Positions 46,568 through 58,706 of a stretch of DNA of 64,000 bases are shown here, piece after piece. Each line of letters starts with the position of its first letter. Position 1 is the first letter of the stretch. The position numbers and the translations under genes are program-made. This DNA is from Plantago elongata (Eukaryota; Streptophyta; Magnoliopsida; Lamiales; Plantaginaceae), in the NCBI GenBank assembly GCA_036897095.1, contig JAYMSP010000058.1, positions 1 through 64,000 of the forward strand. Direction: 5' to 3'. The notes under the pieces are model-generated. The model did no database searches and was not told the DNA's origin. It saw nothing but the letters and a program-made list of their open reading frames with translations.

Positions 46568-49325
46568 ATGATGTTTTTTAACACTCTCAGAAGTTGCTAC
46601 TTTTGGACTCTGGTTTTGCTTCCACAAAATTACTCTTAAGTTGAACATTCTTAGATTTATTGTATTAATTTTCAGTAGTAATCTTGTGTAGACATACATT
46701 ACCTGCTTAGAATCTTCAGGTTTACTAATTTTAGTTCGTTTTAATGGTGTAATATAAATTTTGACTTAAAATGATGTAATTGTACGTTATATATTTAACT
46801 CCGAACACTATATATTTAATAAATTTATATTATATAAATATTACCAACATTTATATAATATTCGTAGTCAAACATCTCTATCTTTATAACTAAATATGCA
46901 TTGTTGATTTTGTATCAATTCGACCATATTTCAGAAAAAGTTCTCACAGAAACATATGACCACACAAATATTCGGTGCGGATCACCTACCCCACTAAATA
47001 CCCCATTCTTTCTATTGGTCCGTTTGTTAAATTTTAACTAAATAATTAAGTTAAAAGTTTAATCATGATCATTAATTCTTTACTAAATATAATCCTATTA
47101 ATTTATAACCATAAAATAAGTATCGAAATTTCATTACCAAAGATTTATTTTATTTATTGATTCATCCATGAAATCAGTTTTATATATTCACTCTATACCA
47201 AAAAGATTTTGCATCAATTTACTAGTTAATTATGTAAGTGGTTATGCTAATAAAACTCCTATGCCATCGCATAAAGTCACTTCAACTCCAGAGAAAAAGC
47301 TAAAGCTAATTATGTAAAATCACCTCAAGTTTCTTTCATCACAGGTCTACGAACATGGTTCAAGAAAACAAAAATAAAGAAGTTAAAGAAATGCATTGAT
47401 ATCTAGAAGAGTTTGATGAAGATTTTGGAGAAATTTGAATTTTTTGGGTCATTAATAGTATTATATTTAATAAAGAATTATCGACTATAATTAAATTTCT
47501 CGCTTAGTTATTTGGTATTTAATGGTAGGCAATCTGATAAATATCACACCGTCACACTGAGAATGCACAAGACACTTGGTGCATGAAAGCTATACTCGAA
47601 TAAAAGCCTATGAAAAGAAGCTCTTTTGACCCAGTCCAAAAAATAGCGTGGTGTAACCAAAAGAAACCCATTCATTAAAATCAAGTTGCAATTACAAATA
47701 GAAACCTTAATATGGTGGAATTGGGAAAGTTTTAGGCAAATACATATTTAGGGGTTAACCCCGTATTTAGGCAGCTAGCTAGGTACCAAGTATGAGTCCA
47801 AACATCGCATAATGACATCTAACTTAACAATTATATCAATTATTAGTGGAAATTAAAATATTTATTCAACATTCAAAATTTGAGATAAAAACTAATATCT
47901 CTTATTTATAACAACATTTAAAATTTTGATTGGTGGATACAAATGCCAATGGTATAATACGCCCATCCCGTCACACATTTAGGTATAAAAAAGTTCAAGG
48001 GGGAATAATCTTTTTGAATCATGGAATATTTTTAAGTAAATTTTCGTTAATATTACTGCAAGTTGCGTCCAAATTAATAAATAATCCATGATGTTAATCA
48101 AATTTCTTGCTTTTTTAGTACTTTTTCTTTTCTAAACAGTCCTCACTAGCCACTCAAGATTAACAATTGCTCCCTAAAGTTAACCCTTTTATTTTAATTA
48201 GCCACTAACACTCCATTAGCATAAACTGATTATGGTGATTAGTGATCACTAATTTTGCGATTAGTGAGTCGAGATTTAACATGTTTATACGATTTGTCTG
48301 CGTGCTTACACGTGGTGAAATGTCCACGTGCCAACTGCTCAAGATGATTTGCTAGCTAACCCAAGATTAAGATCCATGGAAACCAAGATTAAAGGGTAGT
48401 TAATTGATCTTAACGAGTGTTTAGTATATATGTTTGATTTGACAAGATTCTTAATTGGCTACAAAGTTAAAGGTTTGAGTGGACATTACATGACCACTTT
48501 TCATTTCATTAATTGGAATAACATCTTGAGTTGTAATTAAGCATTTTGGCCACATTCATCTTCATTTGAATATTTCTAGAAATTTGAAACTATTTTCAAA
48601 ACTATTGAAATGATTCTTTAAAAATTGTGCTATATGCTGCAAAATTCTACATTAATTGTTGGTAAGTATTGTGATGAACTTACGTTGTGATCATAGAATA
48701 TACGCATTACAATCATAACTTTCAGGTGAAGTAAAATCGAATCTACTAAGAGAATCATAAAGTCCGATTGAAAATAACTTTACCATGTGACAAAAGGTTC
48801 AACAGGACCACAGACCAAATGGCACTAACACTACAATAATCATTAAAAGATTGAAGGAGATTTAGGTTAAGATCTTTTCGAGTGAAACACACAAAGTTAG
48901 CTAGAAAGGTTTTTAAGCCAATATTTAACTCTAAAAAGTTGGTATTGGAGTAAAAATTAGCCACTGTGGAAGCACATGAAAACCAGGAACTGGAAGTGAT
49001 ACTAATGCAAGCTGACTAGGCTCCAAACTGTACAAAACAACTGCACTAAGTTTTTTTTTTTTTTTTAAACGTTAAAGTCGACTTATACTTCTGATTTATT
49101 CATTAAATGAGAAGCAATTTACCAACTGAGTTGCACTTTATTATCACACTAAATTTCTATTTAAATAGCCAATATAAACTAATTACATGTTATGAAGATA
49201 TTATATATTTTTATTAAAGGATCAACCAATTCACAAAATATACTCATTTCATGGAGCTTTAAGCTCTCTTTCTATCTTGCATTGTGGATGGTCACTTAGA
49301 TACTATACTTTCATTACAACTATAT

Positions 49326-49418
49326 CCCTTGTGCCTTTCCAAGTGCAACCAATGGCGGCCCTTGTGCCTTTCCAACCAATGGCGGCCCTTGTGCCTTTCC
49401 AAGTGTAACCAATGGCGG
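49326..49418. repeat. Three short imperfect tandem units
   Basis: cccttgtgcctttccaa followed by aaccaatggcgg is repeated three times, with and without the insert gtgcaa or gtgtaa. The open frame across it is repeat-driven and not a gene. Confidence 0.7.
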
Positions 49419-49890
49419 TTCGACACGGGAACTCCGATGGAGGGTAAAATTGTCATTCACAAGCAAAAGTATTTTGTTGTCTTTAGGGCAACAGATTCCT
49501 TCAAACAGGATCACCAGATGTCCCTTTGTTATAAGTTGTGAACCAATGCTTTAACTACGTATAAAAAGTTGTGTGCAACACACCAAATATGTGAAGTGTC
49601 ATTAGATGTCTAGAAATGGATTCCAACTGGTTGTGTTAATATTTTAAATGTGGTGGAAAAAGGAATCTACTGGACTTATATAAAACCTGGTAACTGATTA
49701 GTAGAATCAGAAGTTCCAAGTGTTCTCTTAACCCGAAGATCATTTTGAGGAGAGAAAGCACAGCCTCGAAGCTAGTTCAAACTAGTGGGAGGTTGGTGCA
49801 GAGAAATCTAAAACCAACCAAATTAACCGATCGATTTTCATCTTGTTCATAAGTCTAGATTGTTCATTCTTTGATTGAGATTTCGAGCTC

Positions 49891-52800
49891 ATGGCACGTG
49901 GAAAGATCCAGATGAGGAGGATTGAGAATCCGGTGCACCGCCAGGTCACCTTTTGCAAGAGGCGCACGGGTTTGCTTAAGAAGGCGAAGGAGCTCTCGGT
50001 TCTCTGTGATGCTCAAGTCGGGCTTTTCATCTTCTCCTCTCATGGCAAGGTTTACGACCTTGCCACCAATGGGTATACTCTCTTGTACAAACTTTGAATG
50101 AGTTATCTCATGTATGCTCAGAAGTTTCTAAGTTATATGGCATTCAATAGTATTATTAATTTTTAAATGTATTTTTCGAAATCTCAAGTATTTATACAAT
50201 AGTTAGTACGTAGTAGTGATGCAAACTATATGTACGTTCATTTTTTTTATGACAAGAGCAATCGAGCTAGATCATACTTTAGCACGTGTATTGTTATTAC
50301 GTTCTGACGTTTGAACATGATTACATTATTAATGATTTGCTTGATGGAAGTATAACTTCGTGTGTTCTTCAATATGCAAGAACTATGCATGGGATGATCG
50401 AGAGGTATATGAAAAGTAGCAAGGGAGTTCAAGTTGGTGAGGAGCCCAAGGAGAAACCAGTTAACATGGTATGCCATCTTATCTTGTTTTTTCCGAACGA
50501 AATTTCTTTTTCTAGTAGTAAATACTGAATCACACTTACTATTGATATGCGTTTCGTCTCAAACTGACTACTATATGCTTTCATGAACAAATGGACGTTT
50601 ATATGCATGCCAATTTAGATGATATATATTACATTCTAAAATACACAAAATCACTTGCAGTCAAAAGCTAAAGCACACTAAAAAAAAAAAAACAGTGTTT
50701 TAGTAACGGAATTTCTAACAGAAATTTAGATTTTTAACGAAATTTTTAACAGGTAAAACATCATGAGAAACAAATCGTGAGAAACAATTTCTAACGGAAC
50801 TTTTATTTCGTTAGAAAATTCGTTATTGTTCTAACGGAAAATCGTTCCGTTAGAAAATTCCGTTAGTAAAACGATGTTTTCTTGTATCCACTGGAGATTT
50901 TATGCGCCTTCTTTTGTGATGCTCTAACGCAAGTTAGACAAATGTCATGCGTTTAATGTACAAACATCACAAATTATGATTTACACGTCAATAAAATCTC
51001 ATAATCAACTTGAAGTATAACTTTGATGCCCTGTATTAGAAGCAAAATAATTTTAATCAAGTTGAAAATATCACATTGCCATAGACTTGAGAATCTGGTG
51101 CCCTGTCGAGTGAGGCATAATTTAAGAAACCATCGTGCTGAGTAGTCAAAAAGTTATTAGAGATTTCATGCTTTTTGGGGACAGAAGAACACACTGGAAT
51201 GAATGCTTTATTTGTATTATCTCCAATTATGCAAGCATAATATATAATATACCTGATGTCTATAAATGCTTAAATAGTTTTGGAAGTTTCCATATAAATT
51301 TCTATTTGAATAAAAAATCTAAAATGTGTCAATTATTGTAATATTCCTTCAGGATCCAAATGATGAGATTACTATGCTGAAGCATGAGATTGACATTCTC
51401 CAGAAAGGACTAAGGTGAAATGCTTAAATTTTGAAGATTTTTAATGACAACAATTTACTATAATTACGTGTATCCTTTTGTGTTATTTTATGAACATTTA
51501 ACTTAAGGTTAGTTATGAACTCTTTAGGTTGATATCTGGAGGAGGAAATACTGGTGCAATGTCTTTGGAAGAACTGAATGTTTTTGAGAAACATCTTGAG
51601 TTATGGATATATCATATTCGCACTGCCAAGGTAAATATACATGTTTGATTCGTACTTCTTCAATACATATTTATGATCAATTTCATTAGCAATTTAGATA
51701 ACTGAAAGTAAATAATCACATACAGATGGACATTATGTCTCAAGAAATCCAGTTGCTGAAGAACAAGGTTAGCTCACTGTTAGATGTATAGAAAGAATTA
51801 TTTTTCTCCGCCTCTTCTTATTCATCAATCTCATATACTTGTGTACATCTAGATATAATAAGAAATTCTAATTTGATAATACTTCTAAGTACTAACATTA
51901 ATGAGTCATAATCTAATTATACATCTAACACTCCCTCTTAGTCGAAACGGAAGTTTGATGAACGGTCAGAATGTCCTGAAAAGCGTCAAACAATACTTGT
52001 GGAAGTCCTTTAATGAAAAATCGACTCATAAGTAAGAATCAACATACTTCATCCATGACGTCCTACGTTGATGTTGTATGACCGAACGATGGACGATACC
52101 ATGGACAGTTGGTTATGGGCAATAAGGACCCAAATATTGTACCCTACTCTAGTGAGGTGCTCAAGTCTGTAAGAGTCGGGTGGAAGCAGTTCACCCAGAA
52201 CAGACATAGAGAGATATCCAACATAGGAGAGAATATAAGACCACAGAGGTGGAAACAAAAGGATCAATAAGTGATCACATAGAGATAGTCCTGAGTAGGC
52301 AGAGAAGGGTCAACATGTGACCTCAATAGTCCAAGATACAGCGGAGCAAGAGCTTAAGACAACTAGCTCGAACGACTGGAGATGGAACAAAAAACTCGCG
52401 AACTCTAACCGCAATTTGAGCTTCTGACTAGGAAGCTATGTGGGATGGCCTGGTGGCGCGTCAGGTTGACCCGAGGGTGAGGACAACCCTTTTGATCAGG
52501 ACGTGCGACTTTGGGAGTTTAATCTGATCTCATAAAGGAGCGGATACAGTTGCTCGAGGAAGTCGATGACGCGTGGAGAAAACATAGCAGTAGACTGCAG
52601 GAGAAGAAAACGGCTCAACTACATAAGAAGAAGAGAAATATGATGCGTAATCAACAAAGAAGACCTAGCCAGAGGATTGTCCGTCGGAGAAGAGGGCGAT
52701 CGACGATCGCGAGCAATTGCAGAGGCGGTCGATGAAGATCGAACGAGCTGGGGCGATTGCTAGACAGGAGAACGACGATTGCGGGTAATTGCAGGAGGAT

Positions 52801-55111
52801 AGAAGAAAATTCGACAGATTAAAGAAAACTGTTCGAACATGAGAGGTGATCGACAACAGTGGGTTGTTCGATCAGATGAGAAGTTCGACAGATTAAAGAA
52901 AATTGTTCGAATACGGGAGGGGATCGACAACAGTGAACTGTTCGATCAGAGGAGAACTCGAAAGAGGTATACGAACGTGAGGTTCTGTATATACGTGAAT
53001 ATATCGAACGTGAGGTTCTATATGTGAGAGTTCTGCAGCGTAAGATAAAGGGGAGAAAAGATACAAAAGAGATATAGGCAAGGACAATCACATTGATTAC
53101 AGTGAGGGAAAAGATGAGAGATTACCTGGCGAAGATATCATATGAGATCGGATCATAATTTTCAGCAATATGTCGCTTAACTAAGAACGTAGTTTGACCT
53201 ATTAAACCTGATTTGATTCCGATCTCCACCTTCCAGATTGTAGTTCCACGAGTTATCTTGATGTAGTCAAAATTTCATGACGATCCAACGGTTGAATCTC
53301 CAGGACCTCCGTTTCCTCAGACTGCGTGTGTTGTTAAGCTATACGAAAATTGTCTTTTCTTCATAAAATTTATTGAGGGAAAAGAGGAGAGACAGGATTA
53401 ATGATCGTTGAAGACTTACATGGCTCTGATCCCACGAAAGAATTATTTTTTCCTACCTCTTCTTATTTATCAATCTCTCATACACACACACACATAAAAG
53501 TATTTATAACTAGATATAATGAGGAATACTAATTCAATAATAGTTTTAAATATTAACATTAAAGAGTACTAATTTTATTAGATATCTCCATAACACATCC
53601 TTTTGTCAAATATTGTACACACTGGAAAAATTTTTGAAAGCACATAACAGTTTTGTTGAAACATCGAGCATTAGTGATGCAAACGCAGAGTAGTAAGCAA
53701 ATGTAGCATTAATGATATAAGTGTTGTATAGTGTAACACTTGAAGCATCGCGTTGTACAACAAAGACTAATTAAAGAATAGCGGCTAATAATATTCTCAA
53801 CCTTATATATATTCTTCATATGGTCACAGGAAGGGATACTCCAAGCTGCAAACAAGCATCTGCAAGAGAAGGTATTTATTCGGGAGAATGACATATTTGG
53901 TTCATTATTATGTGGTCATTGTAACATACAATTACCATTTTACTTTTGTTAAGATTTTCATTCCAAAACTTATAAATATTAAATAAATTAAGTACAATTT
54001 TAATAAATTATGAACTAAAAATGTTGATTTGGCATGACTTGTACTTATGTGGACAAATTAACACACTTAATCAATAAAAAATCACAAGTGTTGACTACCA
54101 ACTCATATTAATTCGTCAACTCAATAAAAATGATTAATTTATTTTCAAAAGTCAGAAAAATGTAAAATAAATTAAAAAAATATATAATATTTTTTTAAAA
54201 TCGAAAAATATTAAAAATAATTTTAAAAAATTAAATTTAAATTTTTTTGAAATACAAAATGTTTAAAATCCGAAAATATTAAAAAACTGAAAAATTAAGT
54301 CATGAAAATTAGAAAAATATATAAAATAATTTTAAAATCTAGAGCTTGTCAATTGGGGAAGAACATAGTTTATAATAGACTCTAATTCCTTCCGTTTATT
54401 TTTTTTTGTCAGTTAGATGATGTTGACGGGTGTCTCACACGTTATTTTATATATTTTTCTAATTTTTAAACCTTATATTTTCAGTTTTTTTATTATTTCT
54501 AATATTTTATGATTTTAAGTATTTTCAGATTTTTTTTATTTTAAAAAATAAAATTTAATTTTTAAAATGTTTTTCAATATTTAAAAAATATTATATATTT
54601 TTTAAATTTCTTTTTACATTTTTCTGACTTTTTAAAATTACTTATTCATTTTCATGTTAGTTGGCGGATTAATATGATTTGTCATTCAATACTTATGATT
54701 TTTTGTTGATTAAGTGTGCCAATTTATCCACATCAGCACAAATCATGTCAAATCAACATTTTTAGTCTATAATTTGTAAAATTTTTACTTAATTTGTCAA
54801 TATTTATAAGTTGTGGATATAAAATCACAACAAAATTAAAGTGGTGATTGCATGTCACAATGACCCATATTAATGGACCAAATATACCATTCTCCCGTAT
54901 TTATTTGTACACTGCGAAAACAAACATGAGATATAATTTAACTTCTTGAATCCCAATTTGTTTATTTGTGGTTGTTCTTGAATTGCAGATAGAAGAGCAC
55001 CATGTGATCTACAACATGGAGCCAATGCTTACTAACATTGATTATCCATTAATCACTAATTTTCAGAATCCACTAACTACTATACCTTATGATGAGATGT
55101 ATCAGTTTTAG
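49891..55111 (+). CDS. AGL12/XAL1-like type II (MIKC) MADS-box transcription factor
   Basis: Seven exons (49891-50072, 50381-50468, 51353-51414, 51528-51630, 51726-51767, 53830-53871, 54989-55111) give 213 residues; Arabidopsis AGL12 has 211. The MADS domain is residues 1-60 ([36 protein letters not shown]). An I region with [11 protein letters not shown] follows. The K domain includes [33 protein letters not shown] and the two 14-codon exons [14 protein letters not shown] and [14 protein letters not shown]. The end PYDEMYQF resembles AGL12's PSEIFQF. AGL12 promotes root meristem activity and flowering in Arabidopsis; as a MIKC factor it should bind CArG boxes as a dimer in the nucleus. Introns 2, 5 and 6 carry transposon relics. 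Confidence 0.95.
50676..50886. mobile_element. CACTA-type non-autonomous element in AGL12-like intron 2
   Basis: The left end starts cacta at 50676 and runs into cagtgttttagtaacgg; the right end reads cgatgttttcttgta. Between them are inverted subterminal words (ctaacggaa, ttccgttag) typical of plant CACTA elements. The last bases of the right terminus are altered. Confidence 0.7.
51785..53595 (-). mobile_element. Degenerate short-LTR retroelement (TRIM/Copia-like) in AGL12-like intron 5
   Basis: Two related direct repeats of about 156 and 161 bp (51785-51940 and 53435-53595) bound it. Read on the minus strand, the LTR at the 53.5-kb end is followed by tgggatcagagcc, which resembles an initiator-Met-tRNA primer site. 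The other LTR is preceded by aagagggagtg, a polypurine tract, and begins tgttagatgt. The interior of about 1.5 kb shows no recognisable gag or pol and includes a 74-bp tandem pair (about 52811-52958). The LTRs differ at many places, so it is old. It lies antisense to the host gene and is a fossil. Confidence 0.7.
53881..54897. mobile_element. Foldback-type element, arms over 400 bp, in AGL12-like intron 6
   Basis: The left arm (about 53881-54345, from cgggagaatgacatatttgg) is an inverted copy of the right arm (about 54430-54897, ending ccaaatataccattctcccg). The flanks are tatttatt on both sides (53873-53880 and 54898-54905), an 8-bp target duplication, or 9 bp gtatttatt if the shared G is counted. 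Only some 80 bp separate the arms and no coding sequence is present. It begins 9 bp after the exon 6 end, so the duplicated target includes the splice donor. Mutator-like or hAT-like origin is possible. Confidence 0.85.
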
Positions 55112-56170
55112 TGAACATCTTATTGTGGTATAAATGGAGTATGGAATGTGTTTGGGACCTTTAAGAATAAGTTAAAATGTAATGTGTCATATGGTGACTG
55201 ATAATGTTGGCAATTACTACTCCTTGGTGATTTTTTTTTAAGTTTGCAACTCTGAAATTGTGTAATTTGTAAAACCTAATTTGATATGAAGACTTTGTGA
55301 TTTGTAATGTATTCTTATGCTTTTCCTATGATGTTTGTAGATTGGAGACATGTAAGTAACTTATGTGGATCTAGGAAGCTAATTATTGTCATGTGGAGAG
55401 TTGCATTGCTTATAGATATATTGAGAATATTGTACTTTTGTTCATTTTGAGTAAAGAATTTGATGCAAAAATATACATTTTGGATGCAAAATCGATCATT
55501 CTCTTTCATTTTCTATTCAATAAATTACATCTTAAAAGATACGACAAACTAACGTGGGCCGTAAAGTATGATCCGGTAGCACTCTTAAACTATGCAATCA
55601 ACACAACCATAATAAGAAGACAACATGACATAAATATCTACTTTCATGTTTAAGTATCCCGGTAGCAACAACACCCACCAACATTCAGTACTTGATGAGA
55701 TCAAGATGCTAATGAATAAAATGGCACACATGCCAGTATCTTTTATATACCGGGAGGAAAACAATGATTATCTAGCTAAGTAAATAAACATTAAAAGGAC
55801 ATATGAATCCTCGTAACTTGTTTTAACTTTAACCGAAATTTATATATATAATCGCTAAGAACACTCGTAGTAATATTACACTTATCCGTCCTTCAAGCTT
55901 ATTAATGAATCATCTTTTTTTAAATAAAATAAAATATAAAAATAACAAAAAACACGTCTTAGCAATAGCATAGGCGGTGATTGGTCTTCATGGGCTGAGG
56001 AATTTGAAATTGAAAGAGTACAAGTACAACGGCTATTTCTACTTTAAATTCTCAATAGGACTAAGCTGATAATTTTAACTATTAAGTGGGCTGTATTTAA
56101 TTTACCAATACAGACTAAATATAATTCAGCTCAGCACCGAAAGTTTTAATAATTATGATTTCGAGGAACT
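55112..56170. other. AGL12-like 3' UTR and spacer
   Basis: 3' UTR for the first 200 bases or so, then AT-rich DNA with no supported gene. Confidence 0.5.
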
Positions 56171-56828
56171 ATATTTTTGCCAACGCCATTTCTTACCAAT
56201 TGTCTTCAAATGCTTTCAATCGGAGCTTGAGCCGGTAAGATACACTATCCTCTTTTCTATTCAGTGTTTCATTATGCCTTTATTGATACTTAATTTTCAA
56301 TTTGAGTATGAAGTTTAACTGTTGAAATTTGAATTGCCTGTAATTCTTTTTGTACATATGGAATTGGAAATGGTTCTGTGGGATGCTTATGGTTTAAATT
56401 TGGGTAAGGTCTCGATTTTTCAGCTCACCCTGATAAAATTAGCATGTAATTCGAAATGCTCTAAACATTTGAATATTTTTCCTTCAATGTAAAGTTTTCA
56501 ATTTTATTTCGAAATTTTATGAGACATTCTGAGAAATTGTGAAATTTTGGTTTCTCAAGATCAAGAAACACATCTTTAGTCTTCTGGATTGTAATTATGC
56601 AAGAAAGTTACATTTTTTGGAAAAGGGGTACTCTGCCTTCTGCTAATTGTGGAAATTTGAACAGTGTGTCAATATTTTGCCAAGAACTGTTAGTCTTTTC
56701 ATTTTATGAAGAACTTTTAGTCAATATGGGATCAGTTTGGTTTAATGTAAGTATTTGAAATGTGTTTTGTTGTGCTTGTAGATTGATCTATATATGATTT
56801 AGCCAGTATAAATCTGAGAAGAGAGAAT
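56171..56828 (+). promoter_or_regulatory. Probable spliced 5' leader of the GEN/SEND1-type gene
   Basis: A leader exon probably ends at 56234 (gagccg|gtaaga), with an intron to the acceptor at 56781 (gcttgtag). Exon 2 then carries 47 leader bases before the ATG at 56829. This is inferred from splice signals only. Confidence 0.45.
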
Positions 56829-58706
56829 ATGGGTGTCAAGAATTTGTGGGATATCCTGGAGAGTTGCAAGAAAAAGGTTCCTCTTGACCATCTCCAGAAC
56901 AAAAGGGTTTGCATTGATTTGTCTTGTTGGATGGTTCAACTCGATAATGTTAATAGATCTTATTGTGCTTCCAAGGACAAGGTTTACTTGAGGGGTTTGT
57001 TTCACCGCCTAAGAGCGTTAATTGCTTTGAACTGCACCATTATCTTTGTTACTGATGGTTCAATTCCTGCAATCAAATTATCAACGTACAGGCGCCGCCT
57101 GACCGCTGGAAACCAGGCCACACTTGGGGCTGAAAATCCTCAGGAGCTGAAATCTCTCAAGAGAAACATGGGTTCTGAATTTTCATGTATAGTTAAAGAA
57201 GCGAAAGCTCTCGGCTGTGCCCTTGGTATTCCATGCTTGGATGGGATTGAAGAGGCTGAAGCTCAGTGTGCACTGCTTAACTATGAATCCTTATGTGATG
57301 GGTGTTTCACGTCAGATTCCGATGGCTTTTTGTTTGGTGCTAGAACAGTTTACAGAGACATTTGTCTTGGAGAAGGTGGTTATGTGGTTTGCTATGAAAT
57401 GGATGATATTGAAAGAAAACTTGGATATGGAAGGAATTCCTTGATTGCTCTTGCTCTACTTCTCGGCAGTGATTATACTCATGGAGTTCGTGGTGTTGGA
57501 CCGGAATCAGCTTGTCAAATTGTGAAATCAATTGGTGACGCTGCTGTTCTTCAACAGTTTTTATCGGAGGGGTTTTCAATTGCAAAGTATAAAAGAAGCT
57601 TAAAGAACCAGAAATCAACATTTGAAGGTAAAGAAAACAATCACTATGGGAGGGATTTTAATGGAGACAAATGTAATTTACCAGCGGACAAGCAGATTTT
57701 AAAACAAGTGATTGATGCATATTTGAAGCCAAAGTGTCATACTGCTGATTCGGCAGCTGTCGATAGGGTCCTTCCCATGTACCCAATTAACCGTACACAA
57801 CTGCATCAAGTTTGTGGTAATTTTTTTGACTGGAGTCCTGAAAAGACAGATGAATATATCCTCCCAAAGATTGGTGAGAGAGACTTGAGGCGGTATGCTA
57901 ATCTTCGTTCAACTTCTTCGGCTCTTGGAGTCCATCTTCCATTGAATGAGATCCCGGTGAAGTGTCCTGTATCTGGCATTGTTAAGCCAAGAAAGTGTCA
58001 AGGAAGAGATTACTTGGAGGTTTCCTGGGAAAATATTGATGGACTCGAGACATCAGCTGTACCAGCTGATCTGGTCGAAAGTGCTTGTCCTGAGAAGATT
58101 TTGGAATTCCAGCAAAGAATAGCTCAAAAACAGAAATCCAACCGCAGACCTAGGCTAAAGAAAGTAAAAAAGAGTGCTGGAATGGTGGACATTGATGAAA
58201 AACTCGAGGATTTGCTTCTTGACATTGAACGAGAGAGCACAGCTGCAAATACAACTGCTGTCTTGAATGGTTTGTCAGCAGATAAGATGAGTACTGACAC
58301 CCATGTTGTAGCAAAAACAAGTTATAATTCAGGAACCAGTACTTCTGGTTGCTATTCAACTACTTCAAGTTATTTTGAAACAGATATTATCGATCTTGTG
58401 AGCCCATCTCCTCAAGTACATTCTCGATGTATTTCAAAATGTGAAAAGACAGCATCCAAGCATATGGACGTCATCGAGTTGAGCGAATCAGAACATGAAG
58501 CATCACCGGAACATGTAAGAAAAGTTTTAGAGTTGAGCGATTTAGAACCTGAAGCATCACCAGAACATGTAAGAAAAGTTTCATCACCAGAACATGTAAG
58601 AAAAGTTTTAGAGTTGAGCGATTCAGAACCCGAAGCATCACCAGAACATGCAAGAAAACTTCTAGAGTTGAGAAAGTTCATATCCAGTATTAGGAATGAA
58701 ATATAA
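56829..58706 (+). CDS. GEN1/SEND1-type XPG-family structure-specific endonuclease
   Basis: One open frame of 625 residues. The N-terminal XPG part starts MGVKNLWDILESCKK. The metal-binding acids of the family are all visible: D30 (CIDLS), D76 (VTDGS), E142 and E144 (EEAEAQCA), D163 and D165 (SDSDGF) and D215 (LLGSDYTHGVRGVG, helix-two-turn-helix). A chromodomain-like region of GEN1 relatives is at about 365-432 (EIPVKCPVSGIVKPR, YLEVSWENIDGL). These nuclear enzymes cut Holliday junctions and flaps in repair and recombination; GEN-like 2/SEND1 is the closer plant match by memory. The tail (548-615) repeats a LELSDSEPEASPEHVRK-like unit and has SIM-like motifs. No intron interrupts the coding region, whereas I recall intron-containing relatives. 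Confidence 0.92.
   Translation: MGVKNLWDILESCKKKVPLDHLQNKRVCIDLSCWMVQLDNVNRSYCASKDKVYLRGLFHRLRALIALNCTIIFVTDGSIPAIKLSTYRRRLTAGNQATLGAENPQELKSLKRNMGSEFSCIVKEAKALGCALGIPCLDGIEEAEAQCALLNYESLCDGCFTSDSDGFLFGARTVYRDICLGEGGYVVCYEMDDIERKLGYGRNSLIALALLLGSDYTHGVRGVGPESACQIVKSIGDAAVLQQFLSEGFSIAKYKRSLKNQKSTFEGKENNHYGRDFNGDKCNLPADKQILKQVIDAYLKPKCHTADSAAVDRVLPMYPINRTQLHQVCGNFFDWSPEKTDEYILPKIGERDLRRYANLRSTSSALGVHLPLNEIPVKCPVSGIVKPRKCQGRDYLEVSWENIDGLETSAVPADLVESACPEKILEFQQRIAQKQKSNRRPRLKKVKKSAGMVDIDEKLEDLLLDIERESTAANTTAVLNGLSADKMSTDTHVVAKTSYNSGTSTSGCYSTTSSYFETDIIDLVSPSPQVHSRCISKCEKTASKHMDVIELSESEHEASPEHVRKVLELSDLEPEASPEHVRKVSSPEHVRKVLELSDSEPEASPEHARKLLELRKFISSIRNEI
58469..58680 (+). repeat. Coding tandem repeat in the nuclease tail
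   Basis: Units containing gcatcaccagaacatgtaag and gttttagagttgagcgat recur three to four times, one shortened. They encode V(I/L)ELS(E/D).E.EASPEHVRK. The repeat is nearly identical at the DNA level, pointing to recent expansion and likely length variation between individuals. Confidence 0.85.

Larger units (their letters stand above)
46165..49890. other. Intergenic, then AGL12-like promoter and leader
   Basis: No supported gene for 3.7 kb. It holds a hAT-like MITE relic (46407-46567) and a short tandem word repeat (49326-49418). The last 250 bases are the probable leader of the MADS-box gene. Confidence 0.5.

Noticed and set aside
49284-49541. 85-residue frame with repeated CLSKCNQWR
   Set aside because: Driven by three tandem word repeats; no promoter or family support.
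52550-53091. Several short frames on both strands in AGL12-like intron 5
   Set aside because: They fall in the 74-bp tandem repeat and interior of the LTR relic; none resembles a known protein.
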